Of a stretch of 64,000 bases of DNA, positions 21,384-31,699 are shown piece by piece. A program made the translations under genes and the position numbers. The notes below the pieces were generated by a model. That model was not told the origin of the DNA. It did no database searches and saw only the letters and a program-made list of their open reading frames with translations. The DNA is taken from positions 248,001 to 312,000 of the forward strand of contig NBBA01000025.1 in the NCBI GenBank assembly GCA_002794785.1, given 5' to 3'. The first letter of the stretch is position 1. The number at the start of each line of letters is the position of its first letter. This stretch comes from Coniferiporia sulphurascens. Lineage: Eukaryota; Basidiomycota; Agaricomycetes; Hymenochaetales; Hymenochaetaceae.

Positions 21384-21637
21384 CCAAGCAGTGACTGCAC
21401 AAGCACCTGCTGGCTCCTCTCAAGCGACAGCCAAATCAACCCAGAAGCCATATCCTGCTTATCCAACCAAGCATCTCACTCTGCACTCCCTGGTGACAGC
21501 TCAGGATGTGTCTCGTTGACAAGTCACCAGCACTTCTTCTGCTGAAGAGTGGCTGTCATATCATAGACCCAGGAAGGGTAGTTGGTCTCCCCCAGCTTGG
21601 TGATGGACCAAGAGTCACCTGCATTCTCTGATGACAT
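21384..21637 (-). pseudogene. Copia-P gag, N-terminal part
   Basis: On the minus strand, ATG at 21637-21635 starts MSSENAGDSWSITKLGETNY, the typical copia gag opening in which an L-x-G-x-N-Y-x-x-W motif follows. It reads to VQSLLG at 21384 and continues as GDPVEMWKELK at 13540 once LINE-H is removed. Two in-frame TGAs follow KKCW and SAE. This confirms that copia-P and the segment at 12151-13540 were one gene before the LINE insertion. Confidence 0.85.
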
Positions 21638-22355
21638 GGCGAAAGCAGCAGAGATGGAGGGTGCGCAAAAATCGGTGTAGCGGCCACAAATTTAACTGTA
21701 TCACAGTATAAATTTGGGATCTTGCAGGGGAGACGTAGACGAATGACGGTGCGAAGTTTGACGATGAACGGACGAGCAGTTGAGGCGCGATAAGCAAAAG
21801 CGAAAATGGACAAAAGCGGCAGGAGGTCCGGCAGTGCAAAAGCGAAGACAGCGATGACGTGACGAGTTCGAATCGCGAGCGGACGAAATTTGAGGACGTG
21901 GTAGAGGTTGAGTGGGCGGGTCACGATGTGGAGTTACAGCCAAATCGGCCGAGCGGATGTCGAGATATGGACGAGTCGCTTTTGGGGTGAAAAAGCGATG
22001 GGGTGGGCACAACAACGGCGATAAATCGACGAGTTCGGCTCCGATAGGGATGAAAATCGCGACGACAGGAGACAATAGGTGGACGAGGCAGCGTACGAAG
22101 TTACAGCCGAAACGAACCAGGGGTTGTCGAGATATCGAAGAAGCGATTTTGGTGCAAAAGCGGAGGTGGGGTGGGCACAGGACAGCAAATAAGCCAAAAA
22201 GCGCACCAAAAGCCCCTCCTACAACACAGTGACCTTATCCAACCACACAGAGGACAAAACGAAGCCTAGAGGGTTCAGTTTTGATCCAAATCGGACGAGC
22301 AATAGCTCAAAATGTGCGCCAGGCCAAGTAGATCAATTGTGCAACACTAGAGCGC
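21638..22355 (-). other. Copia-P leader with degenerate 166-bp tandem repeat
   Basis: This is the untranslated leader between the copia-P primer site and gag ATG (minus sense). It is CpG-rich and contains two diverged repeats of about 166 bp. Each has GTTACAGCC (about 21934 and 22100), TGTCGAGATAT and a GGGTGGGCACA block. No reading frame of interest is seen. Confidence 0.65.
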
Positions 22356-22368
22356 AAGGCTCATAACC
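22356..22368 (-). promoter_or_regulatory. Copia-P primer binding site (initiator tRNA-Met type)
   Basis: In the minus sense GGTTATGAGCCTT lies directly against the LTR end. It is complementary to the anticodon-loop region of initiator tRNA-Met (GGGCTCATAACCC), the half-tRNA type of primer known for Drosophila copia. The same motif occupies the same place in copia-R. Confidence 0.75.
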
Positions 22369-22618
22369 TGTCAAGTGCAGTGAGATGAAAACTAACTTGC
22401 CAGAGGCAATCACACTGAGTCCAGTGGTGAGTGTACAAGATAGGGGGCACCACCACTGGGCTGCCGCTTTCTAGCTACGATTACATAATGCAGATCATGA
22501 CTAATATGGAAAGCAAAGCTTCGGCACAAAACAACTAAGTTTACAGTGTCAATCAGTGGATGCAAAAATAAAGAAAAATGGGGGAATAATATAAGAGACC
22601 ATGAGCTATCTAATGACA
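22369..22618 (-). repeat. Copia-P 5' LTR
   Basis: It is 250 bp, in the minus sense TGTCATTAGATAG...GCACTTGACA, with TGTCA/TGACA ends. The primer site adjoins on the inner side. The 3' LTR is not in the window, so the TSD cannot be tested. Just outside (22619-22636) are about 18 unassigned bases before LINE-S. Confidence 0.7.
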
Positions 22619-22745
22619 GTAAAATCCAGTCTCAATATGGTGAGGGTGGAGAGGCCCTTGGAACGCATGTGCTCAACGTGGGCCTTGAAGGTGAGGGTGG
22701 GATCCCACCATATCCCTAGCCAGTGGAGTGGGATGGAGGGTCAGA

Positions 22746-25138
22746 TTAGTGTGGTGGGGGAAACCCATACCCCAGTGGTGTCCCAGTTAGTGTAGGCAGC
22801 TGATCATCATTGAGGTGGGTGAAAGTGGAGGCACTCCGTTTTGGCGGCTTTGATGTTGAGACTGATGGCGCCGAAATGGGCATCGAGTTGGTGGTAGGCG
22901 TTGGACAATTGCTGGCAGTTGGATGCCATGCTGGGTCCGACGCACACTAGGAGGTGGTCATCAACATATGCGAGGGTGGTGGTGCCGGTTTGGTGAAATT
23001 TCTGGAGGACCACACCCACGAATATGGTTGAGAGGATCGGAGATACTGGGGACCCTTGAGGGGTGCCGAGGTCGGGTTTTTGGGTGGTTGGGAGGGTGGT
23101 GCTGTTGAATGTGATGGCGACCTGCCAGTCTGTCATGAAGGACAAACTGTTAAGCTCAATGGTTACGCGGTGATCGACGTTGGGGCTTCCTGATCGTCAG
23201 GACTGATGGTACGGCAACGGGGCTTCCTAGATGTCGTAAGTCGAAGATGATCGTCGGCGGGGCTTCCTGATCGACGATGTGGACGCGAGGTGCTTCTTAG
23301 CAATGTCGGGTTACGACGAAGTGACTAATGGCCAAGTGGCACACAGTAGACTTGGTGGTAGCAGATAATGGGCTTGTATGAACAAAGAGCACAAGCTTGG
23401 GGCTTGTGCTACCGAAGTTACATGCTTATATGCTACTCTAAGTGTTTGTTACTGTAGCGACTTGGTTAGGTATGTTTACCAGACTATGGGAGGTCATGGA
23501 AATGCAAGGAAGGCCTTGGTAATACAAGTATGGTGATCAGTAAGCAAAGCACGTCATGATGGTGCAATAAGGCGTCATCATGGCGTCGTATGGTGCGAGG
23601 CGAATGAGGATGAGTAAGGCAGAGAAATGGGGGAGTTGCACTGACTGATGATGACGAAGAGGAAGTGAGTCAGCGCATTAGAGGAAGGTAAGGGAAAAAT
23701 TGTAACACAAACACCAGTCTGCAATGTCGGGCGGGCACTGGAGGTCCAAAAGTTGCTGGTGAAGGAGTTGTGGGTGGACTGAGTCGAAAAAACCCTGTAT
23801 GTTGACTGCTAGGACCAAACATACATGGCCCTCGGCATGGGCATGCTCTGCAATCTGAAGAAGGTGCTGGGCAGCGTCATAGATGGAGTGTCCTTGACGC
23901 CCCCCATATTGGTTAGGTGGCAGCCAATCCCTCATGTTAGCAAGGTATTGGAGCTGGTTAGCTATAATTTTTTCGAGGAGTTTCCCTAAGGTCTCCTCAA
24001 GGGTAATGGGCCAGTATGATCATGGTGAAAAGGGATCCTTCTTGTTTGGCTTCCAGAGCATCACCACTTTTGCCACCCACCAGCACTTGGGGTGGTGCCC
24101 CATGCACAGACAGTCATTAAAAAGGGTGAGGATCTCATCAGGGTAGGCATCTACTACCCATTTGAGAGGGCAGTAGCCGATTCCCAAGAGGCCTGGAGCT
24201 GACAAGTTGGAGGTGTCAGACAGTGCCCCCATAAGCTCTGAGAGGAGTATGGGTGGGGCAGCTGGTTGGGGGGGAGGCGGCAGGGTGTCGGCTGCTTGTT
24301 GGGGTGGAGGGGGCATAAAGAAAGTGGTGTGGAAAAGCTCACCTTTCTCATCGTCCATTAGGGTGAAGGTGCCATCATGCTTCTTGAGTGAGGGGATTGG
24401 GGTGGGTCAGTTGCCAAGGCCACACTTGGCCCAGCTCCAGATGTTGGAGGCGTCAGCTTGGTCTGCTTTGTCGGCATAGAACTGCCGCTTGGCTGCCCAT
24501 ACACCGTGTTTGAATGTGCAGCGAGCTGCTGATCGCTGAAGGGGGGTAGTGGCCGTCGAGATCGCCTGGAGGAGTGTTTTGCATGTTGGGGTCCACCAAG
24601 GGACCTCGGATTTTGACGGCTTAGTGAGTCGGGTGAAGGGTGTGAGGGCAGCGATCATAGAGTCGACCACTGCTGCGCTTTGATGTCCAGGGTGGGGGTG
24701 TTGACCGCTGGGAGGTGAAATGCGGTTTCGAGTAAGGGGAAGGTGATGTTGGACCATTCTTCCCTGTTGTCTGGGAGTAACCAGTGTGTTTTAATGACTG
24801 GGGCTGGAGGCCGAAAGGGCAAGGACCAGTGCAGGATTGCATGGTCAAACAATGGGGAGGTGGTGGAGGTGCCTGAATCTATGATAGTGTCGGGGTTTAT
24901 TGCAGGGGGGGACCAGATCATGTCAATTGGGCACCGTCAACAATTGTCAATGGGCTGTGAGTCAGAATCCAGAAGGTGAGCTGGCACGAGGCCATGCTCC
25001 CGGAAGAAGTCATCAAGGGGTTGTGCCCTCAAGTCCTCCTGCCGAGTGGCAAGGAGTTTGGACCACGAGTGGTGGTGACAGTTGAAGTCACCCACCACCA
25101 GTAGAGTGGAGGCTAATGCTGGTGGGATTGCGAAAAGA
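22746..25138 (-). pseudogene. LINE-S ORF2: endonuclease and RT
   Basis: In the minus sense it has VVGDFNCHHHSW and SDSQPIDNC (endonuclease), MIWSPPAINPDTIIDSG, SEVPWWTPTCK, PNKKDPFSP, NIQGFFDSVHP (motif A with D to N in AVNI), TPQGSPVSPILS and AYVDDHLLVC. Breaks include TGA after DSDSQPIDNC, frameshifts near 24410-24660 and 24000-24020, the LTR-A insertion after SFMTD, and the TGA at 22743-22741 shared with LINE-H and LINE-T. No usable frame remains. Confidence 0.82.
23148..23707 (-). repeat. Solo LTR-A in LINE-S
   Basis: It reads TGTTAAGCTCAATGG...AAATTGTAACA (560 bp) with TSD CAAAC at 23143-23147 and 23708-23712. The sense is minus by the TATA-like box and hairpin. It interrupts the RT between motif A and motif B of LINE-S; removing it joins DWCL and SFMTD directly. 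Confidence 0.92.
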
Positions 25139-25497
25139 AACAAATCGGTTCTTTCATAGATCCGTTCATGGCATCTTGTCGCTGCTGCTTACATTCCAAG
25201 TACGTTTAACAATCGATCGGATCATGGCCTTCTACTTACTAAAAGATGTCTTTGATCAGTTCCCATGTTTTCCTCTTAATCCTCTTCTGATCCGTTCCAT
25301 GCCTTCTGATCTGTTCCCATGTCTTCCTCTTCATCCTCTTCTGATCCATTCCATACCTTATCTCCCCATTCCATATCCATACTGAGGTAGTTACAATGTC
25401 ATGTACATAGTGATAGCAGCTGTAATAAACAGGAATGGATCATACTTTGATCCATTCCATCTATTAACTAGACATCTGTTCGAACATAAGTCCTGTG
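25139..25497. other. Spacer with a 54-bp tandem duplication
   Basis: This lies between the 5' ends of inverted LINE-S and LINE-T. It is pyrimidine-rich and repeats a unit of about 54 bp (from 25252 and 25306) built on TGATC(A/T)GTTCCCATG, CCTCTTCTGATCC and TTCCAT. A further TGATCCATTCCAT lies near 25455. I see no ORF, and its ends do not match the LTR families here. Confidence 0.5.
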
Positions 25498-25539
25498 GTT
25501 CCTGCGGCCACTCGGCCGAGGGTCATCACATATGTCTCC

Positions 25540-26098
25540 TGTTACAATTTTCCTTTACTTTCCCTCTCTGCGCTGACTCACTTCCTCTTTGTCATCATCA
25601 GTCAGCGCACCTCCCCCATTCCCCTGCCTTACTCATCCTTATTCGCCTTACGCCATAAGACACCATGATGACACCTTATTGCACCATCATGACGTGCTTT
25701 GCTTACTGATCACCGTACTTGTATTACCAAGGCCTTCCTTGAGTTTCCATGACTTTCTATAGTCTGGTAAACACACCTAACCAAGTCGCTACAGTAGCAA
25801 ACACTTAGAGTAGCATATAAGCATGTAACTTCAGTAGCACAAGCCCTAAGCTTGTGCTCTTTGTTCATACAAGCCCATTATCTGCTACCACCAGTCTACT
25901 GTGCGCCACTTGGCCATTAGTCACTTCGTCGTAACCCGACTTAGCTAAGAAGCATCTCGCGTCCACATTGTCGATCAGGAAGCCCCATCAACGATCACCT
26001 TCGACTTACGACATCTAGGAAGCCCCGTTGCCGTAACCACCAGTCCCGATGATCAGGAAGCCCCAACGTCGATCACCGCGTAACCGTTGAGCTTAACA
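25540..26098 (+). repeat. Solo LTR-A in LINE-T
   Basis: It reads TGTTACAATTTTCC...GAGCTTAACA (559 bp) with TSD TCTCC at 25535-25539 and 26099-26103. It is very similar to the copy at 7771, including CATATAAG and the AGCACAAGC/GCTTGTGCT hairpin (about 25837-25860). It breaks the endonuclease frame between TYVS and RAIPST. Confidence 0.93.
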
Positions 26099-27416
26099 TC
26101 TCCCGTGCCATCCCCTCAACCACATGGTCTGTCCTTGGGGCCGCCTCCTCTGGCACTGACATCCTCACCATCAAAATCTGCTCCCACCTGACGATCTGCC
26201 TGTGCAACTACTACAGCATGCACACACCGGACCGCACTACCGCCACCCCCCTCTACCCCAGTGAGTTGTTTCTCTTTACAATCCCACTGGCTTTGGCCTC
26301 CACTCTACTTGTGGCAGGCGACTTCAACTGTCGTCACCACTCGTGGTCCGAACTTCTTGCCTCACGGCAGGAGGACTTGAGGGCACAACCCCTCAATGAC
26401 TTCTTCTGGGAGCATGGCCTCACGCCAGCCCACCTCCTGGACTCTGACTCATGGCCTGTTGACAATCATCGGCAGTGCCCAATTGACATGATTTGGTCCC
26501 CCCCCATGATCAACCCTGACATGATACTAGACTCAGGCACCTCAACCCCCTCCACATTGTCGGACCATGTCATTTTGTGCTGGTTCTTGCTGTCTCAGCC
26601 CCCACCCCCAGTCATCAAAACCCACCGGCTACTCCCAGCCAACAGGGATGAGTGGACCGATATTGCCTTTCCATTACTTGAAACTGCCTTTCGACTCCCA
26701 GTGGACAACAGCCATTCCCTCAATATGAAAGCGCAAGCAGTGGTCGACTCTATGATCACTGCCCTCACTCCCTTCACCAGGCTTGCCAAGCTGTCTAAGT
26801 CTGAAGTCCCCTGGTGGACCCCGACATGCAAGTCACTCCTACAGGCGATCTCGACAGCCACCACCCCCCTTCAGTGATCAGCAGCTCGCCGTGCTTTCAA
26901 ATGCGGCATTCAGGCGGCCAAGCGGCAGTTTTATGCTGACCAAGCTGGACAAGCCAATGCCTCCAACATCTGGAACTGGGCCAAGCATGGCCTCAGCAAC
27001 CACCCAACCCCAATCCCCTTGCTCAAGAAGAGCGACAGTACCTTCACCCAATCGGATGTTGAGAAAGGTGAGCTCTTTTGCACTACCTTCTTTATGCCCC
27101 CCCCACTCCAACCAGTGGCCGACAACCTGCCACCTCCCCCCCAACCTGCTGCCCCACCCATACTCCTCTCAGAGCTTATGGGGGCACTGTCCGACACCTC
27201 CAACTTGTCAGCTCCGGGCCTCTTGGGAATTGGCTACTGCCCTCTCAAATGGGTGATAGACGCCTACCCTGATGAGATCCTCACCCTTTTCAATGACTGC
27301 CTGCGCATGGGGCACCACCCCAAGTGCTGGTGGGTGGCAAAAGTGGTGATGCTTCAGAAGCCAAACAAGAAGGACCCCTTCTCGCTGCGATTGTATTGGC
27401 CCATTACCCTTGAGGA

Positions 27417-28759
27417 TGTTAGTAAATTGATGAAAATCGTGATTGCCGGATTGACGGATTATCAAGATCGACATGGCAAGACCCATAACTCTAATCGATA
27501 CCAGGAATCTATGTCAACGCTGTAAAGATGCAGATCAAGTAGCATGGAAAGCATTTAATATTGCATGTGCAACAGTAGGACAGAATGCAGGATATGACAA
27601 CTGTCAAATTACATTCGATCACACTACAAGGGAACAACAAGTGGTGGAAAGGCTAGAAGTAATAATCGAACATAGAGCAACTATGTTCTCATATCAATTG
27701 AATAGATATGTAATCAGTGCTTACACAAGAACCAAGATTTATAATCAGCCACACAATGAATTATGTTATCAAAGGGCAGTTATTACATCAACAGATTATG
27801 CAGAAGCGGCACACCAAATAGTTCATACTATCAATAAACAATTACAAGAACAACTATTCGCATACAAAGCCAACTTCATAGCCAAAGGACACACAACAGT
27901 AGATCGAAAAGAACCAAACCAAAGACAGGAGCTAGTACCAATAGATAAAGAGATTATAATATGATGGTTCAATGATGAATCATCATATAGAGTCACACCA
28001 GGGTATAGCAGGATAACAAATATAAATGCTATAGGACCCGAGGAGCTCTTTATGCCAGTAGACGATAGAACACCAGAATGAACACCTTTCAATGCAATAA
28101 TGGAAATGACTCAAGATTAGTCTACAGTAATAAGTAACAAGCCACAACAAGATAAGATTAAGAAGGCTAGCATAATTGCTGAGCCACACAAGTATATCTA
28201 AGTGTTTGGCTAAGAATAGCCGATGGAAGCATGGTGATCAATTGAAGATGCAATTGATGGGAGCCAAGTATAGCGCATCGCATAGCAAGAACCAATTAGG
28301 AAATAAGGAGAAGCATCATAGATATAGTAGTATCCAAGAATGGTTAACTTAGGTATTATACTGTATGACTCGATGGAAACTCAGGGAAGGTTCTGGCATA
28401 AGATAAAGATAGTAGGCTGTAGAACATACCAGAATATGTAACTGACTCATAAGAAAGCTAAGTATAGTAAATAGCATGTACAGGATTGTACCGGAACATT
28501 CTTATGACTTATAAATCAAGAGTAGTATGTTGTAGTAGCTACCGGAACATAGTAAATAGGCTACAACATGTAGGGTATAAAAGCCCAAAGTAAAATTGCA
28601 GTAAAAAGCAGTTTAATTCATCTCTTGTCTCTTACCACCATCATCAGCTCTAACACTCTAGCGAGTGAAGGGTATCAAGCCTGCCCTAAACTAACTAGTA
28701 ACATTGTGTGAATCTGTTATCACTTGTTTCTAACCCTTAATCAGGGAGTGAATCTAACA
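27417..28759 (+). mobile_element. LTR-B copy 2 with exact TSD
   Basis: It reads TGTTAGTAAATTGATG...GTGAATCTAACA (1343 bp) with TGTTAG/CTAACA inverted ends and TSD GAGGA at 27412-27416 and 28760-28764. Excision restores the LINE-T RT (ITLE-ETIGKLL), so the limits are exact. GGGTATAAAAGCCC at about 28570-28583 looks like a core promoter about 180 bp before the end, leaving a ~1.15-kb U3-like part that holds the ORF. It is AT-rich compared with the surrounding GC-rich LINE. Confidence 0.9.
27473..28120 (+). pseudogene. LTR-B ORF, broken copy
   Basis: This is collinear with the intact ORF at 11223-11873, starting MARPITLIDTRNLCQRC. It has an in-frame TGA at 27962, where the other copy has TGG (IIWWFND), and a second TGA near 28079 in place of CAA. 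The remaining differences are few and mostly conservative (V/I, N/D, A/V, R/Q). The length and stop position match otherwise. It shares the unknown function of its partner. Confidence 0.72.
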
Positions 28760-29702
28760 GAGGAGACCATAGGGAAACTCCTTGAAAAGATTATCGCTAA
28801 CCGGCTCCAGTTCCTCGCTAATATGAGGGACTGGCTGCCACCTAACCAATACAGGGGGTGTCAAGGCCATTCAGTCTACAACGCCACCCAGCACCTTTTA
28901 CAGATTGCAGAATGAGCCCATGCCGAGGGCCATGTATGCTCAGTCCTAGCAGTCGACATACAGGGTTTCTTAGACTCGGTACACCCGCAACTCCTCCACC
29001 GGCAACTGTTGGACCTCCATTGCCCACCCAACATGGCAGACTGGTATTTGTCCTTCATGACGGACTGGCAGGTCGCCATCGCTTTCAACAGCACTACCCT
29101 CCCAACAGCCCAGAAACCCGACCTCGGCACCCCCCAAGGGTCGCCGGTCTCCCCAATCCTCTCAACCATATTCACAGGCGTGGTCCTCCAGAAATTTCAC
29201 CAAACTGGCACCACCACCCTCACATATGTTGACGACCACCTCCTTGTGTGCATCGGACCCAGTGTGGCATCCAACTGCCAGCAACTGTTGAACGCCTATC
29301 ACCAACTAAATGCCCATTTCGGCGCCATTGGTCTCAACATCGAAGCCACCAAAACAGAGTGCCTCCACTTCCACCCACCCTGACACTGCTCAGCCGCCTA
29401 CACCGACTGGGACACCGCCAGAGTTTGGGTAGCCCCCACCATGATTATCTGACCCTCTATCCCACTCCGTTGGCTGGGAATATGGTGGGACCCTGCCCTC
29501 ACTTTCAAGGCCCATGTGGAATGTATGTGCTCCAAGGGCCTCTCCACCCTTGCCGCCCTCCGCATTCTGGGCAACACCGAATGTGGAATCTCGGCCCTTC
29601 TCCTTCGTTGACTGTACACCGCCTGTGTCTGCTCTGTCCTCACATGGGGTGCACCGGTCTGGTATCATGGCCAGCACCAAAAAACCTTAGTAAGCTGTCT
29701 GC

Positions 29703-30180
29703 TGGAAGCCAACCAGGAGTTGGCAACACTAAAGTTCAGCCTAGGACAGAAAGGACAAAGGCGTCTTTGTTGCTGTCAGATAGACTACATACATTCCATG
29801 CTATAACTACTCACCTTTGTTGCTGTCAGATAGACTGAGGCAACAAAGGCATGGAAAGCGGACAGGAATAGCAGGGGAATTATGTAAGTGTAGATCTGTA
29901 CAGTCCGGAGGAATTCCGATCATGTGACCATCGGTCCGGTCAGGTGACCGACAGGCAGACACATGCAATAGTCTGATGCATATAGGTGTCCAATGTGCAG
30001 CGAGTGCATCGGCTCCACTGGTGCAAGGATTAGCTCCGTCTGTCTGTGTCCAGTCCGACAGTGTGCGTCGGACTGTGTCCTGTCCGATGGTGTGTGTCCG
30101 GCCTGGTGGTCTGCGTCGGATCCGCCAGCATGCACATCGGAGTACCAGTAGTTGTTGGAGTAGTGAGCCCTGGGCTTACA
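29703..30180 (+). repeat. LTR-C copy 1 (unmatched flanks)
   Basis: It starts TGGAAGCCAACC and ends GGGCTTACA, as LTR-C copy 2 does (53142-53588), with TGnAAGCC inverted ends. Both share a stretch from GAAGCCAACCA to TTGCTGTCAGATAGACT and GATCTGTACAG. The flanks TCTGC and CTTTG differ. On the right the sequence is not LINE, so this may be the 5' LTR of a decayed element whose internal part follows, or a recombinant. Confidence 0.65.
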
Positions 30181-31025
30181 CTTTGAAAGTTGGTGGTCGA
30201 AATGGGTTTTTTATAATTCTATTGTCTCTTGCCTTTTGGGCCATCAAACTGGACATGGATGATGACTGGGCTCAGTTTGAGCCTGTCGTCACAGACATTA
30301 ACTGGGTCATACAATCGATCATTGCTTCCATGTGCAAGGTTAGGGATAAAGGGGTCGTGCCTTAACTCAGCTCGTAAGAGGGCGCATATCTAAGCTGGAT
30401 GTCCGATAATTTGGGATCAAATGCAGCTTGTATTGAGTCGCATAGCATAAATTGTTTTCAATAATTTACTCTTGTCTACTTAGTTGCAGAATTATCATTG
30501 CGGCCACGATTGTGTGTTCTTGAGCTTTGTCAGGTTGAGTAGGTCAGCGGTCCAAGCTTCGGTTCGGCATCCTAGGCGGGACCAGTATGAAATGGTGACA
30601 ATCTCCCCCCTATTCATCTCGAGACACCTCAGCAACGACCGACCTGCGACTACTCTGTAATGTTGATGATAAAGTGACTCCTGGAATCACCCAATGGTGC
30701 CAGGCCGCTCTGCAAACTGAGGTGGCTATCTTCTGGACTCTCAGTGGTGCCAAAAACAGAATATGGATAGACAACAGATGGCCACAAGATCATCGACTCA
30801 TTGACTCCCACATCGGCGAACATCACGCAGGACCATGCCATCAGCAAACCTCATCCATGGCAGCCGATAGCACTGCACTTGCACTCAAAAAGCTCTGGCA
30901 TCCATTGACATCAACTCGACATCGGCAACATCTCATGGAGCCATGCTACTAGCAATTCTTAATCACAACAGCATTGCGCTTGATAAGATGTGACATACTG
31001 GGACTGGGAGGATGTATGAGGGGGG
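30181..31025. other. Unassigned, possibly decayed LTR-retroelement leader
   Basis: It follows LTR-C directly. It contains GCGGGACCAGTATGAAATGG (30576-30595) and, near the end, TGGGACTGGGAGGATG followed by a G-run (about 31005-31027) that could be a polypurine tract. No gag, RT or integrase motif can be read in any frame. The short ORFs here look random. Confidence 0.35.
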
Positions 31026-31560
31026 GTGAGATTACAGCACCAGCAAAAGCGACAGCGATATCGATCATCAGCGATGGGTATGGTATGTCCAGCTACTATC
31101 TATACATGTAATCCTTTCTACTTGAATCTGACAATGGGGCAATCAGAAACGAGGCCATCGGCGATACTGCAATATAGCAGGCGACGCGGCAACAATACCG
31201 ACCCAATGATGGGGCATGATGGACCCAGTGGCGACAGCGGCAGCGATGCCAATGATGGCAGCGATATCGTCTTTGTATGATCGAGATGGCGACTGCTTTA
31301 ACACCAGCAGCGATGGCACGCAGCTGATGACAGCAATAATGATCCAACAGCAAAGCACTCAGAAAGCGATGCCATCAGTATTTCCGCAATATCGCGGGCT
31401 AGCGGCAGCAATACCGACCCATTGATGGCATGCAATAGACCCAGTGGAGGCAACGGCAATTGCTGCAATATCGATTTGGCAGCATCTTCGGCGACAGTGG
31501 TGATGGGGCACAACTGATGACAGCGATAACACCAACAGCGATATCATGAGTACAGATGGC
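31026..31560. repeat. Degenerate ~190-217-bp tandem duplication
   Basis: Two diverged units share AATA-GCGGGC, GGCA-CAATACCGACCCA-TGATGG (31192 and 31409, spacing 217) and CTGATGACAGC (31324 and 31514, spacing 190). Within them GCAGCGATA/GCAGCGATG motifs recur many times. It is non-coding as far as I can see. Confidence 0.6.
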
Positions 31561-31699
31561 AAAGGATTGTAAGGGAAGGAGGGTGGGTGGGGAGGCAATG
31601 GAGCTGTCATCCATGAGGGGGCCAGCTGCGTGGGCAGGTGCAAGATGGTGGTGAGTGTCCTCCTCAAGCCACTTGTGTGCATACCATCAAGATGAGGTG

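Larger units (their letters stand above)
22637..25138 (-). mobile_element. LINE-S, minus strand, endonuclease to RT
   Basis: This is ORF2 sequence only. It is cut at the RT/RNase H boundary (KGLSTLT block) on the left and in the endonuclease (FLFAIPPALAS) on the right. It contains a solo LTR-A at 23148-23707. Neither a 3' UTR nor a tail is present, so its ends reflect later rearrangement or neighbouring insertions rather than integration. Confidence 0.82.
26099..29449 (+). pseudogene. LINE-T ORF2: endonuclease and RT
   Basis: The endonuclease shows VAGDFNCRHHSW and LSDHVILCW. Then SEVPWWTPTCKSLLQ leads to a TGA at 26875 where LINE-S has CGA. The thumb/palm frame 27019-27416 is interrupted by LTR-B and resumes at 28760 with ETIGKLLEKIIANRLQ. 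Motif A reads DIQGFLDSVHP (F to L), motif B TPQGSPVSPILS, motif C TYVDDHLLVC. TGA occurs at 28914-28916 and at 29450, the latter shared with LINE-H and LINE-S. Confidence 0.84.
25498..29702 (+). mobile_element. LINE-T, endonuclease to RT, with two LTR insertions
   Basis: The + strand ORF2 sequence starts inside the endonuclease (PRVITYVSRAIPST) and ends at the VSCLL block after the RT, where LTR-C begins. It is interrupted by LTR-A at 25540-26098 and LTR-B copy 2 at 27417-28759, each with an exact TSD. It is the inverted neighbour of LINE-S, of the same subfamily. It has no tail. Confidence 0.85.

Noticed and set aside
22350..22368. Possible tRNA gene at GGCTCATAACC
   Set aside because: Its position against an LTR end, repeated in copia-R, shows it is a primer binding site.
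29976..30365. A 129-codon ORF across the end of LTR-C
   Set aside because: It starts inside an LTR, has no recognisable domain and no counterpart in LTR-C copy 2.
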